Of a stretch of 64,000 nt of DNA, positions 53,939 to 60,881 are shown one piece after another. Within the stretch, counting starts at the first letter, position 1. Each line of letters starts with the position of its first letter. A program made the translations under genes and the position numbers. Origin of the DNA: JAVVEG01 sp041751425 (GTDB lineage Bacteria > Pseudomonadota > Gammaproteobacteria > Pseudomonadales > Pseudohongiellaceae); assembly GCA_041751425.1 (NCBI GenBank), contig JBGSXL010000002.1:62001-126000 (forward strand), read 5' to 3'. The notes beneath the pieces were generated by a model, which did no database searches, was not told the origin of the DNA, and worked only from the letters and a program-made list of their open reading frames with translations.

Positions 53939-54409
53939 TCAATATTGCAATAACTGTGTCAGATTTCCTCTGGCCCTTGCCAACCGGCTCATGACGGTAC
54001 CCACCGGGATATCAAGGGCTTCCGCCACTTCCTGGTAAGAAAGCCCTTGTACAGTCACCATACTGAGCACAAGATGCTGATCCCTGGACAACTCCTGCAT
54101 GGCCTTCATTACCTGTGCCAATTCCATCTGGGCCTGCACATCTCTTTCGCCATCAATCTGGCCTGCTTCGGCAAGATCCGGTTCTACGTCCACCCCTTGC
54201 CGGGTTTTGCGTGATCGATACTCATCAATCCAGAGGTTTCTGCAGACCGTGAACGCCCATTTCGCCAGTTCAACACCTTCAGGCACACCCTTTCTCAGCA
54301 AGCGTTCGACAGTTCCCTGCAACAGGTCATCTGCATCCTGGGCTGACTGAGTCAACGACCAGGCAAAGCGTCGCAATCCTGGCAGCAGTTCCATCAACTG
54401 TTCATTCAT
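53939..54409 (-). CDS. ECF RNA polymerase sigma factor
   Basis: The 156 residues contain only regions 2 and 4. Region 2 has LRRFAWSLTQSAQDADDLLQ and WAFTVCRNLWIDEYRSRK. Region 4 has the helix-turn-helix LSYQEVAEALDIPVGTVMSR and LARARGNL. It is the first gene of a sigma/anti-sigma/lipoprotein operon and divergent from a subtilase gene. A GGAAT-N16-CGTTA sequence 30 bp upstream is a likely autoregulated promoter. The subgroup was not assigned. Confidence 0.93.
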   Translation of the reverse strand: MNEQLMELLPGLRRFAWSLTQSAQDADDLLQGTVERLLRKGVPEGVELAKWAFTVCRNLWIDEYRSRKTRQGVDVEPDLAEAGQIDGERDVQAQMELAQVMKAMQELSRDQHLVLSMVTVQGLSYQEVAEALDIPVGTVMSRLARARGNLTQLLQY

Positions 54410-54438
54410 TGATGCAAATATCTCCTTTCTTACATCAT

Positions 54439-54464
54439 TAACGAGTGGTAGCTTATTTTATTCC
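54439..54464 (-). promoter_or_regulatory. Putative ECF promoter of the sigma/anti-sigma operon
   Basis: On the minus strand GGAAT (54464-54460), 16 bp, then CGTTA (54443-54439), 29 bp before the sigma ATG. The same pattern lies before the alanine-rich gene at 58239, including three further A/T bases after GGAAT. Confidence 0.65.
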
Positions 54465-54471
54465 GCCAGCA

Positions 54472-54498
54472 GGGACTTTTTTATGATTTGAACCGTCA
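54472..54498 (+). promoter_or_regulatory. Putative ECF promoter of the subtilase gene
   Basis: GGGAC (54472-54476), 17 bp, then CGTCA (54494-54498), 50 bp before the subtilase ATG. The fuller form GGGACTT-N15-CGTCATAA is close to the general ECF pattern. It lies back to back with the sigma operon promoter, 7 bp apart. Confidence 0.55.
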
Positions 54499-54548
54499 TA
54501 AGTACAACAAGCTGTTGATTTTACTATTATTGCCTTACCGAGATCGAG

Positions 54549-56189
54549 ATGACCAAATTGGATTTAAAAAATATGCTGTTTTCCGCTCTGATTCTCAACG
54601 GAATTCCTGTTTCCGGCGCCGCACAAACCCTGCCTGGTGCCTTACCTACTGTGCAATCAACAGTCGAAAGACAGGCTACACAGGCGGCAGAAAGAGCCAG
54701 TGAGCAAGCCGTTGAACGCGCTGCCACACAGGCTGCGGAACGCGCGGCGACCCTGGCGCAAGAGCAGGCGGCGGCGCTAGTCATAGAACAGACTGCCGAT
54801 CGTATTCAGAATCAGGCGGATGCTGTCAGGGATCAGGCGGTGGATCGAATTCAGAACCAGGCTGAACGGGTTCAGGGCCAGGCAGTGGATCGCGCTCAGA
54901 GTCAGGTGAATCGCGCTCAGAATCAAGTGGAGCGGACTCAAAATCAGGCTGCCGGGCGCACACAATCACAGCTGGAGCGTTTGCAGGATCTTCCGGCGCG
55001 CGCAGGGCCCGCCGTAGATAGAGGTTTGAGCCCCCGCACTGAAGGTAGTCCAATGCGGCCCCTGCCACCGCGACTGCCCATTGCTGACAGACAAGGCAAC
55101 GAGGCATTCGTCGAGATTACTATAGAGCCTAATATTCGCGTACTGGAGCGCGAGTGGGTCATGTTGATCAGTGAAGCGCAACGCGAACAGTTGAATAACG
55201 AAGCTCCCGAGTTGATGCGGTTTCTGACACAAACACGACCGTTTACCGCCCTGGACAGCTACCTGTTGAAATTCAATGTGCCCCCGGATCTGGATGCCGA
55301 TGACCAGATACTGCAATTGGTTCCCGAATCCCTGCGGGAGCTGATGGATCGAAATCATATCTATTCAGCGCAATCCGAAGCCATCAGCCCCCCAACAGCA
55401 GCTTTCAGCGGACTGGCTATGCCAATGCGCGCACTGTGCGAGAATCCCGTATCTGTGGGGATGATCGATTCAGCTATCGATCCATCGCACCCAGCCTTTA
55501 ATCACGGCGTCACTGTATTCAACAAGCGTTTTATCGATGCAGACCTGGCAGAGCCACATGGGCATGGCACTGCCGTAGCTGGCGTGATGCTTGGCAAGGG
55601 ACCCAATCTAAATCCGCTGTTGCCGCATGGCACCATCTACAATGCCTCTGTAGTCTACGAGCAGGATAATTATCACCAGGGCGCAAGCGCCATGCAATTG
55701 CTGGAAGCACTGGATTGGTTGCTAGGCCTGGATATTCAGGTGATTAATATGAGCCTGACAGGTCCTGATAACAGGATTCTTGAGCGCGGAATCAACGCGG
55801 CTCTGGCACAAAATAAAGTGATTGTCGCTGCTGCCGGCAACGCCGGACCCCATGCACCGGATTTTTATCCGGCGGCCTATCCGGGCGTCCTGTCCGCAAC
55901 TGCAGTTACCGGAAATAAAGACATTTATCGGTGGGCTAATCAGGGCAAGCACATAGATTTTGCCGCCTTGGGCGTCGCTGTACCAACCGCGCGGGGAAAT
56001 GGTGGTTTTGGATTTGAATCAGGCACATCATTAGCGGCGTCAGTTATCAGTGCGTTTATGGCTTGCGAATTAATTGCTCACGATAAAGATGTAGACGCTG
56101 CGATTTATTCACTACAAAATAAAGCGTTAGATTTGGGTGCAACAGGCCATGATCCTGTGTTTGGTCATGGCTTGTTGCACCCGAACTAG
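54549..56189 (+). CDS. Exported subtilase (S8) with long heptad-repeat N-terminal region
   Basis: The 546 residues have a signal peptide (to about residue 26), then an Ala/Gln/Arg-rich region (about 36-146) of heptads of the form [DEN]RxQxQ[AV], such as DRIQNQA, DRAQSQV and ERTQNQA, predicted as coiled coil. A linker domain (about 180-290) follows, then a subtilase catalytic domain. The triad is Asp307 (GMIDSAID), His339 (HGHGTAVAG) and Ser494 (SGTSLAASV), with the oxyanion Asn431 (AAAGNAGP). The usual Pro after GTSxAA is Ser here. It is divergent from an ECF sigma factor and shares a promoter-like motif with it. Substrate and autoprocessing are unknown. Confidence 0.88.
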   Translation: MTKLDLKNMLFSALILNGIPVSGAAQTLPGALPTVQSTVERQATQAAERASEQAVERAATQAAERAATLAQEQAAALVIEQTADRIQNQADAVRDQAVDRIQNQAERVQGQAVDRAQSQVNRAQNQVERTQNQAAGRTQSQLERLQDLPARAGPAVDRGLSPRTEGSPMRPLPPRLPIADRQGNEAFVEITIEPNIRVLEREWVMLISEAQREQLNNEAPELMRFLTQTRPFTALDSYLLKFNVPPDLDADDQILQLVPESLRELMDRNHIYSAQSEAISPPTAAFSGLAMPMRALCENPVSVGMIDSAIDPSHPAFNHGVTVFNKRFIDADLAEPHGHGTAVAGVMLGKGPNLNPLLPHGTIYNASVVYEQDNYHQGASAMQLLEALDWLLGLDIQVINMSLTGPDNRILERGINAALAQNKVIVAAAGNAGPHAPDFYPAAYPGVLSATAVTGNKDIYRWANQGKHIDFAALGVAVPTARGNGGFGFESGTSLAASVISAFMACELIAHDKDVDAAIYSLQNKALDLGATGHDPVFGHGLLHPN

Positions 56190-56202
56190 CATTCTTTATA
56201 TT

Positions 56203-57156
56203 TTAGAACTTTAATTTCAGTGTCAGCGAAGCGCGATTTTCACTGTAGTCCGCGCTGCTCAGGTTTGAATTAAACGATCCGCGCTGCAGTTTGGTGACAA
56301 CAGCCAGATGATCATTTAACGAGACTTCCAACCCTGCTTCCGTGATTAACTGATCATCATCACGGCGCGCACCGATTTCAGGTGTAATCCCGGTGTAGTC
56401 GCGATTCTGCAAGCGCATTCCCAATTGCAGCTCTGCATTCCTGCCAACCAGGGTAAAGCGATTGCTATAACGCAGGCGCAGCGTTTGCGCTTCGTAGGAA
56501 AAAGCATCAAAAGCGGCTTCTTCATCGTCGTAAGCCAAACCAAACACCAGAGTGCTTCGCCCTTCATTGAAGAACCAATACAAATCCACGCTTGCGCCTT
56601 CAGTGTCTGCATCGCGCAGCGCCAGACCGTCGAATGATTTGTCTGCAAAATTAAGTGCGCCACGCAGATACCACTGATCAGAAAATAGTTTTGCTGCATA
56701 GAACGAGTGCTGCTTAAGTGTCAGGAAATCATCTCCGCCCAGACTGGCATCAGCGTAATAGTAGTTGCTCCCCAGGGTGAAGCTTTCGAATTCATAACTC
56801 AGATCGCCGTACAATAAATGCAGATCAAGATCAAAAGCATCGAAGTCCTGATACCGGCTTCCGCTATAACTATAACCTGCATCCAACGCTAATCCCTCGT
56901 TCAATTGCCAGCTGAAATCGACCCCGGCATCGGCAATGGCTGCAGTATCCGCTTCGCCAGTTGCGCTTTCCAGCTCGGAAATGCTGACGTTACTATTGTG
57001 TTCCGCTCCTACTTCTACTGCGCCTGAAACTGAAAATTGCTCGTCATCTTGCGCAGCGGCGCCGCTGACTGCGATTCCACAGACCAATGCTATGGCAACA
57101 GAAACACTTAATATGTCAGGTCGGACCGTGTGATATTGCAGAAATGAATCTTTCAT
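56203..57156 (-). CDS. Outer-membrane beta-barrel protein (SLAM/DUF560-like barrel)
   Basis: The 317 residues start at the ATG at 57156 (MKDSFLQYHTV), 6 nt after GGAG; an ATG four codons upstream overlaps that site. A signal peptide ends near VSGAAAQ. The rest is alternating amphipathic strands (ALDAGYSYSGSRYQDFDAF, LGSNYYYADASLG, RLRYSNRFTLVG) ending in a terminal phenylalanine (LTLKLKF), typical of outer-membrane barrels. It resembles the barrel half of surface lipoprotein assembly modulators and related porins, though the TPR half is absent. It lies 99 bp after the alanine-rich repeat gene on the same strand. Confidence 0.75.
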   Translation of the reverse strand: MKDSFLQYHTVRPDILSVSVAIALVCGIAVSGAAAQDDEQFSVSGAVEVGAEHNSNVSISELESATGEADTAAIADAGVDFSWQLNEGLALDAGYSYSGSRYQDFDAFDLDLHLLYGDLSYEFESFTLGSNYYYADASLGGDDFLTLKQHSFYAAKLFSDQWYLRGALNFADKSFDGLALRDADTEGASVDLYWFFNEGRSTLVFGLAYDDEEAAFDAFSYEAQTLRLRYSNRFTLVGRNAELQLGMRLQNRDYTGITPEIGARRDDDQLITEAGLEVSLNDHLAVVTKLQRGSFNSNLSSADYSENRASLTLKLKF

Positions 57157-57184
57157 GTTCGTCTCCATTCTCTTTTCTTGTTGA

Positions 57185-57217
57185 GACTGGCCAATACTTT
57201 AGGAGTATTGGCCAGTC
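57185..57217. other. 14-bp hairpin between the alanine-rich and barrel genes
   Basis: GACTGGCCAATACT (57185-57198) and AGTATTGGCCAGTC (57204-57217) are perfect arms with a 5-nt loop. No T run follows on the minus strand. It may stabilise or separate the two transcript parts, or act as a partial terminator. Confidence 0.6.
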
Positions 57218-57255
57218 AGTCACTGCATTTTTATCTGCTTAACAATCTGTTGGTT

Positions 57256-58239
57256 TTAGCGAGTACCACCAATACCAGGGATGTTAGCTTTTACATTTTC
57301 GCGAACGCTGCCGCGTACCTGTCCATTAACGTCGCTGTCAACGTTGGCACGCACGGTTTCGCTGACGCTGTTAGCCACATCAGCCCGGACAGCATCGCGC
57401 ACACTTGACCCTGTTTCTGTAGACACTGCGTTTTTAGCGGTTGCGCTGATGTTACCACGCAGCTCTTGGCGAGCTTCAGCCCCTGCTACGTTCTGTGTGG
57501 TATTTCTCACTTCACCAGCAACAGAAGCCGCAGCTTCGGCGGTCAGTCGAGCTTCAGCAGCAGCACGGCCTCGTGCTTCGCGTTGGATGGAGTCCGCATC
57601 GCCTAATACGGCGTTCAGTCTGCCCCTGGCAAATCCACGGGCTTCTTCCGCTTCACCCTGCACAGCTTCCAGACGCGCTTTTGCAGTGCTACGACCATCG
57701 CCGGCAGCTTCTACCGCACTGTCCAGTCCGCTTTCAACTCGTCCGCCAGCACGACCATTTATAGCAAACGCCGCATTTACTGCAGCCTCGGAGACCGATT
57801 CGCCGTTTTCACGAGCTTCCGCTACAGCCGCAGCCACAGATAAACCGTGCCCAACACCTGCGTTTACTTCCTGATCTTCTGACACAGAGGTTTCCACGCT
57901 GTCTGTTGCAGTACTATCGACACTACCTGTTGCAGCGCTTTCAACACTACCTGTTATAGAGCTATCGACACTGCCAGTTGCAGCGCTTTCACCACTACCT
58001 GTTGCAGTGCTATCGACACTGCCAGTTGCAGCGCTTTCAACATTAGCTGTTGTGGAGCTATCACCGTTCACTGTCGCGGCGTTACTGTTCTCTGTCGCTG
58101 AGCTTTCAATGCCGACTGTAGAGCTGGCAGTAACTTCAGCGGAAGCGTCTACACCGCTGGCCTGCGCTAATGTGAAGGATGTAACGCCTGCCAGCAGGCA
58201 AGATAGTGCAATCGTTGAAGGTTTGAATATGTTTGTCAT
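57256..58239 (-). CDS. Exported alanine/serine-rich repeat protein
   Basis: I do not recognise a family. The 327 residues have a signal peptide (MTNIFKPSTIALSCLLAGVT, cleavage near LAQAS). A Ser/Thr/Ala-rich low-complexity part follows with three 16-residue units (residues 68-115, first unit ESAATGSVDSTATGSG). An Ala/Arg/Glu-rich helical part follows (RGRLNAVLGDADSIQREARG, RAAAEARLTAEAAAS), then a VR-rich tail (RANVDSDVNGQVRGSVRENV). There are no cysteines after the signal. It has an AGGAG ribosome site and a GGAAT-N17-CGTTA promoter-like sequence upstream, and is followed by the barrel gene. A surface-exposed or secreted structural protein is plausible. Confidence 0.7.
   Translation of the reverse strand: MTNIFKPSTIALSCLLAGVTSFTLAQASGVDASAEVTASSTVGIESSATENSNAATVNGDSSTTANVESAATGSVDSTATGSGESAATGSVDSSITGSVESAATGSVDSTATDSVETSVSEDQEVNAGVGHGLSVAAAVAEARENGESVSEAAVNAAFAINGRAGGRVESGLDSAVEAAGDGRSTAKARLEAVQGEAEEARGFARGRLNAVLGDADSIQREARGRAAAEARLTAEAAASVAGEVRNTTQNVAGAEARQELRGNISATAKNAVSTETGSSVRDAVRADVANSVSETVRANVDSDVNGQVRGSVRENVKANIPGIGGTR
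57895..58038 (-). repeat. Three tandem 48-bp repeats within the alanine-rich gene
   Basis: Three in-frame 48-bp units encode 16-residue repeats, each made of two similar 8-residue halves (ESAATGSV and DSTATGSG). Sequence differences are few, so the copy number may vary between strains. Confidence 0.8.
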
Positions 58240-58275
58240 AACCAGTTTCTCCTGTTTTGTTTAGTGACACTGGTA

Positions 58276-58302
58276 TAACGGATTGTCGCTTTAGTTTATT
58301 CC
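58276..58302 (-). promoter_or_regulatory. Putative ECF promoter of the alanine-rich/barrel operon
   Basis: On the minus strand GGAAT (58302-58298), 17 bp, then CGTTA (58280-58276), 36 bp before the ATG. It matches the sequence before the ECF sigma gene almost exactly in both boxes. Confidence 0.6.
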
Positions 58303-58323
58303 ATGGTAGTTTTGTTTTTGCTA

Positions 58324-58522
58324 TTGGCAAATGGATTCTGGGAGAGCGCGGCGGGTTGGGGGGAGGTACACGCTCGGCAGCTTGCACCCCTCCGGGGTTC
58401 CCTCTCTTGGTCGGAAGCCCTGTAGGGCGGTCTTCCTCGGTCGGTCGGTGCGGCGCTTTTATCGCCGAGCGCGCACCTCCCCCCAACCCGCCGCTTTTGG
58501 ATCTCACGTTACCGGTTGCCAA
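58324..58522. repeat. Large GC-rich inverted-repeat element A
   Basis: Nested inverted repeats: TTGGCAA/TTGCCAA (58324-58330, 58516-58522), perfect 20-bp arms (58348-58367 and 58475-58494, starting GCGGCGGGTTGG), and CGCTCGGC/GCCGAGCG (58371-58378, 58464-58471). Inside is a 46-bp core (58388-58433) that recurs inverted at 58738-58783. It lies in the 853-bp gene-free gap 58240-59092. It could be a folded RNA, a non-autonomous mobile element or a REP-like repeat. Confidence 0.8.
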
Positions 58523-58682
58523 TTGCAGGTTTGGTGAACGCAAAGTTTGGAGATTCGACACTTCGCTGCAACGTAAACCTCACCGAGCGGAGTCAACTCA
58601 TTTCCTCTGTTGCGACTACGAATCACATCAATATGCGATCTTTCGAAGCTTCCTCACTTGTCACTTAGCACCACCCTGTCGT

Positions 58683-58817
58683 GCTGCGGGCTATCAACTC
58701 CAATCACATAAAAGGCGCAACGCCGAACGGAGAAAAAAGACCGCCCTACAGGGCTTTTTTCGCAGAGAGGGAAGCCCGGAGGGCCGGCGCCAGTGATTGG
58801 AGTTGATAGCCCGCAGC
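58683..58817. repeat. Large GC-rich inverted-repeat element B
   Basis: Perfect 25-bp arms (58683-58707 and 58793-58817; the left arm begins GCTGCGGGCTATC) enclose an 85-bp interior. The interior contains the 46-bp core shared with element A in opposite orientation (58738-58783). The outer arms are unrelated to those of element A. From 58818 to 59092 I see no further clear structure. Confidence 0.8.
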
Positions 58818-59092
58818 GCGGCTCGAAGCTACCGCAAAAAGGGTATCAAAGTTTAGATCTGTGGTTGAAACCGACAGCCAGCAGCACCGCTCGAAGCCGC
58901 AATCCCCGAGCGTTCATCTCGAAACTTGGCACTGCGTCGCAAAGCCGCAATTATTAAACACCCTTAGTGCGCCAACACACAGTAGTTCACAATTTTAGTG
59001 GCTATAGTCGCGTGGCAAATTAAGGGGGCCTTTGAGCTGCCGTAGCGTTCCAGCGCCCTCTCCCGAATATTCTGTTTTAACCTGGAGTTCCC

Positions 59093-60220
59093 ATGAGACG
59101 TATCTTAAGTAATTTAACGCAAAAAGCCTGGCTCGCCCTGCTGCCGTTATTCGTAATGACAGCATTGATGAGTAGCGCACACGCTGCGCCAACTGCCAGT
59201 TTTTCAGCATCAACCACTGGTACCACCAATAACTTGACGCTGACCGCAACAGTAAACGTAGCCGATGCTGATGTCGGGGTTACAGGTAACTACTACGCCG
59301 GATTTAATTTCGAGAATAAATGGTATTTTCTGACTGCGCAGGGTTGGGTGGACTATAGCACCGGTACTGTCCCCGTTCTGGCTACAACGTCTCTGCAAAG
59401 TGGATCTGCTGTGCTGTTTGCAAACACAAATCTATCTGCTTACATCGGCGCCCAACTCTATATAGGGTACGGGCTAACTGAGAGTGACATGATCAATAAC
59501 GAGAAGTACGCCATGGTTTATACCGTGACGGCTGATTCAGTTGTGAAAGGGCCTGCGGCTGTGCTGTTGGGCACATCTGGTAATTTTGCGATTCTTGCGA
59601 AAACAGCGGTGTCTACCGTACCTCAGTCAGTTATTAATGGTGATGTAGGCGTGAGCCCTGCAGCTACTTCGTTCCTGACTGGTTTTTCATTGACCATGGT
59701 GGGCACTACTTCAGCGACCTCCACGCAGGTAACGGGTACTTTGTACGGAGCCGATATGTCTCCACCTACAAGTTCCAATCTCACTATCGCTGTCCTGGAC
59801 ATGCAAACTGCCTACACGGATGCCGCTGGTAGACCAACACCGGATTCATTGAATCTGGGTGGCGGTAATATCGGTGGTCAGACTTTAGCGGCTGGCCTTT
59901 ATACCTGGGGCTCTTCAGTAGTCATTCCAACGGCTCTCACGCTTAATGGTGGCGCCAACGACGTGTGGATTTTCCAGGTGTCAGGTGATCTGAGCATCTC
60001 TGCTAATCAACGAGTTACTCTTGCAGGCGGAGCACAGGCCAAGAATATTTTCTGGCAGGTTGCAGGGCAAGTCATCATTGAGGCTGGTGCGCATTTTGAA
60101 GGCAACATCCTGTCGCAAACTTCGATCACTATGCAAACCGGTTCATCGTTAACTGGCCGAGCTCTGGCGCAGACAATGGTAGCGTTGGACAGTGCAACAG
60201 TAGTGAAACCTGCTCCATAA
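59093..60220 (+). CDS. Ice-binding protein (DUF3494) with N-terminal extension
   Basis: The 375 residues have a signal peptide (to about SSAHAA). An Ala/Thr/Ser-rich beta-like domain (about 33-150) is followed by a DUF3494 ice-binding domain (about 155-372). Diagnostic motifs are LGTSGNFAILAKTAVST, INGDVGVSPAAT, LNLGGGNIGGQTLAAGLYTW, DVWIFQVSGDLSIS, AKNIFWQVAGQVIIEAGAHF and GNILSQTSITMQTGSSLTGR. Members bind ice crystals and limit recrystallisation; they are often acquired by horizontal transfer among polar organisms. The gene stands alone with repeat-rich DNA on both sides and its own strong terminator. Confidence 0.93.
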   Translation: MRRILSNLTQKAWLALLPLFVMTALMSSAHAAPTASFSASTTGTTNNLTLTATVNVADADVGVTGNYYAGFNFENKWYFLTAQGWVDYSTGTVPVLATTSLQSGSAVLFANTNLSAYIGAQLYIGYGLTESDMINNEKYAMVYTVTADSVVKGPAAVLLGTSGNFAILAKTAVSTVPQSVINGDVGVSPAATSFLTGFSLTMVGTTSATSTQVTGTLYGADMSPPTSSNLTIAVLDMQTAYTDAAGRPTPDSLNLGGGNIGGQTLAAGLYTWGSSVVIPTALTLNGGANDVWIFQVSGDLSISANQRVTLAGGAQAKNIFWQVAGQVIIEAGAHFEGNILSQTSITMQTGSSLTGRALAQTMVALDSATVVKPAP

Positions 60221-60251
60221 ACGTAGTCTTGTTTATATAGTAAAGAAATAG

Positions 60252-60293
60252 AAAGGCCGGAGATTGCAGCAGTTGCATCTCCGGCCTTTTTTT
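60252..60293 (+). terminator. Intrinsic terminator of the ice-binding protein gene
   Basis: AAAGGCCGGAGA-T-TGCA pairs with TGCATCTCCGGCCTTT (one bulged T), followed by seven T. An outer inverted repeat AGTCTTGTTTA/TAAACAAGACT (60225-60235 and 60338-60348) flanks it. Confidence 0.92.
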
Positions 60294-60452
60294 ATGCGTC
60301 GATATCAGGTTTCTTGTGTGAGTCGAGCTAGGCTTTGTAAACAAGACTAGCGAAAAAAATGGGCGTTAAGGGCCACCAGTTGTTCAATTTTTAAGTGATT
60401 GGTGAAGTGAGTTCGATGGACTCGCGGAGTTCGCTGGGCTGGAGAGATTAAT

Positions 60453-60549
60453 CGTAACAGCCTTGGGGCTGTTACGACCCTTCGGGCTGCGCGCTGCGCG
60501 CTTGTTGCCCCCTGCTGCGCAGGTGGTCGAACTCTCTTTTCGAGTTCGA
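60453..60549. repeat. Hairpin-rich intergenic block
   Basis: This is part of the 661-bp gene-free gap 60221-60881. It holds a perfect 10-bp hairpin CGTAACAGCC/GGCTGTTACG (60453-60462, 60467-60476), GC-rich alternations (GCGCGCTGCGCGC), CCTGC/GCAGG around 60511-60523, and TCGAACTC/GAGTTCGA (60527-60534, 60542-60549). A 98-codon frame on the minus strand through this block (60347-60643) looks spurious. It resembles intergenic repeat families found next to tRNA genes or integration sites. Confidence 0.6.
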
Positions 60550-60757
60550 ATATCTCCCCCCATCTGGCTCTGTAGAATCTACTGAAGTTGGGTGTGGTTT
60601 GGGGGTGGTGGGATCTATAAAAAGTGGCGGAGGGGGAGTCCAACTTTCCGTCATATCAAGCAGTATCAACCTGTCTCAAAAACCCACTAAGTAGCTGTTC
60701 TGTAAGCACTACCTTGTATCAGAGGCTATCACACTGTATCATACAAGCACAATTTAT

Positions 60758-60872
60758 TTGTTGGTTAAATTGTTGGTTAGAGAATATAGGCAGAGGGAAA
60801 AAATGCTTCTCATGAGAAAAACGCCTTAAATTCTCACTTAACCATCAATCTACCCAACAGCCTACCCAACAG
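60758..60872. promoter_or_regulatory. Repeated 9-bp sites and palindrome upstream of the integrase gene
   Basis: Two direct copies of TTGTTGGTTA (60758-60767, 60770-60779; 12-bp period) and two copies of CTACCCAACAG (60850-60860, 60862-60872; also 12-bp period) are inverted versions of one motif, TGTTGG(T/G)TA. Between them is the perfect palindrome TTCTCATGAGAA (60807-60818). A possible promoter (TTGGTT, 18 bp, TATAGG) overlaps the first pair, and the last copy overlaps the integrase ribosome site. Likely arm-type integrase sites or operators. Confidence 0.6.
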
Positions 60873-60881
60873 GGGGTAAAA

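Noticed and set aside
57281..57874. 197-codon Ala/Ser-rich frame opposite the alanine-rich gene
   Set aside because: Low-complexity shadow; the minus-strand frame has the signal peptide, ribosome site and promoter.
57895..58038. 48-bp repeats as a CRISPR array
   Set aside because: Units are directly adjacent without spacers and are in frame within a protein-coding gene.
58257..58796. 179-codon frame across inverted-repeat elements A and B
   Set aside because: It follows the GC-rich repeat structure, not a domain; no family resemblance and no ribosome site.
60540..60570. tRNA-like T-arm (GAGTTCGAATATC) in the hairpin block
   Set aside because: No acceptor, D or anticodon stem could be built around it; it is part of the local hairpin.
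60347..60643. 98-codon minus-strand frame in the hairpin block
   Set aside because: Composition comes from repeats; similar frames are common spurious predictions in intergenic repeats.
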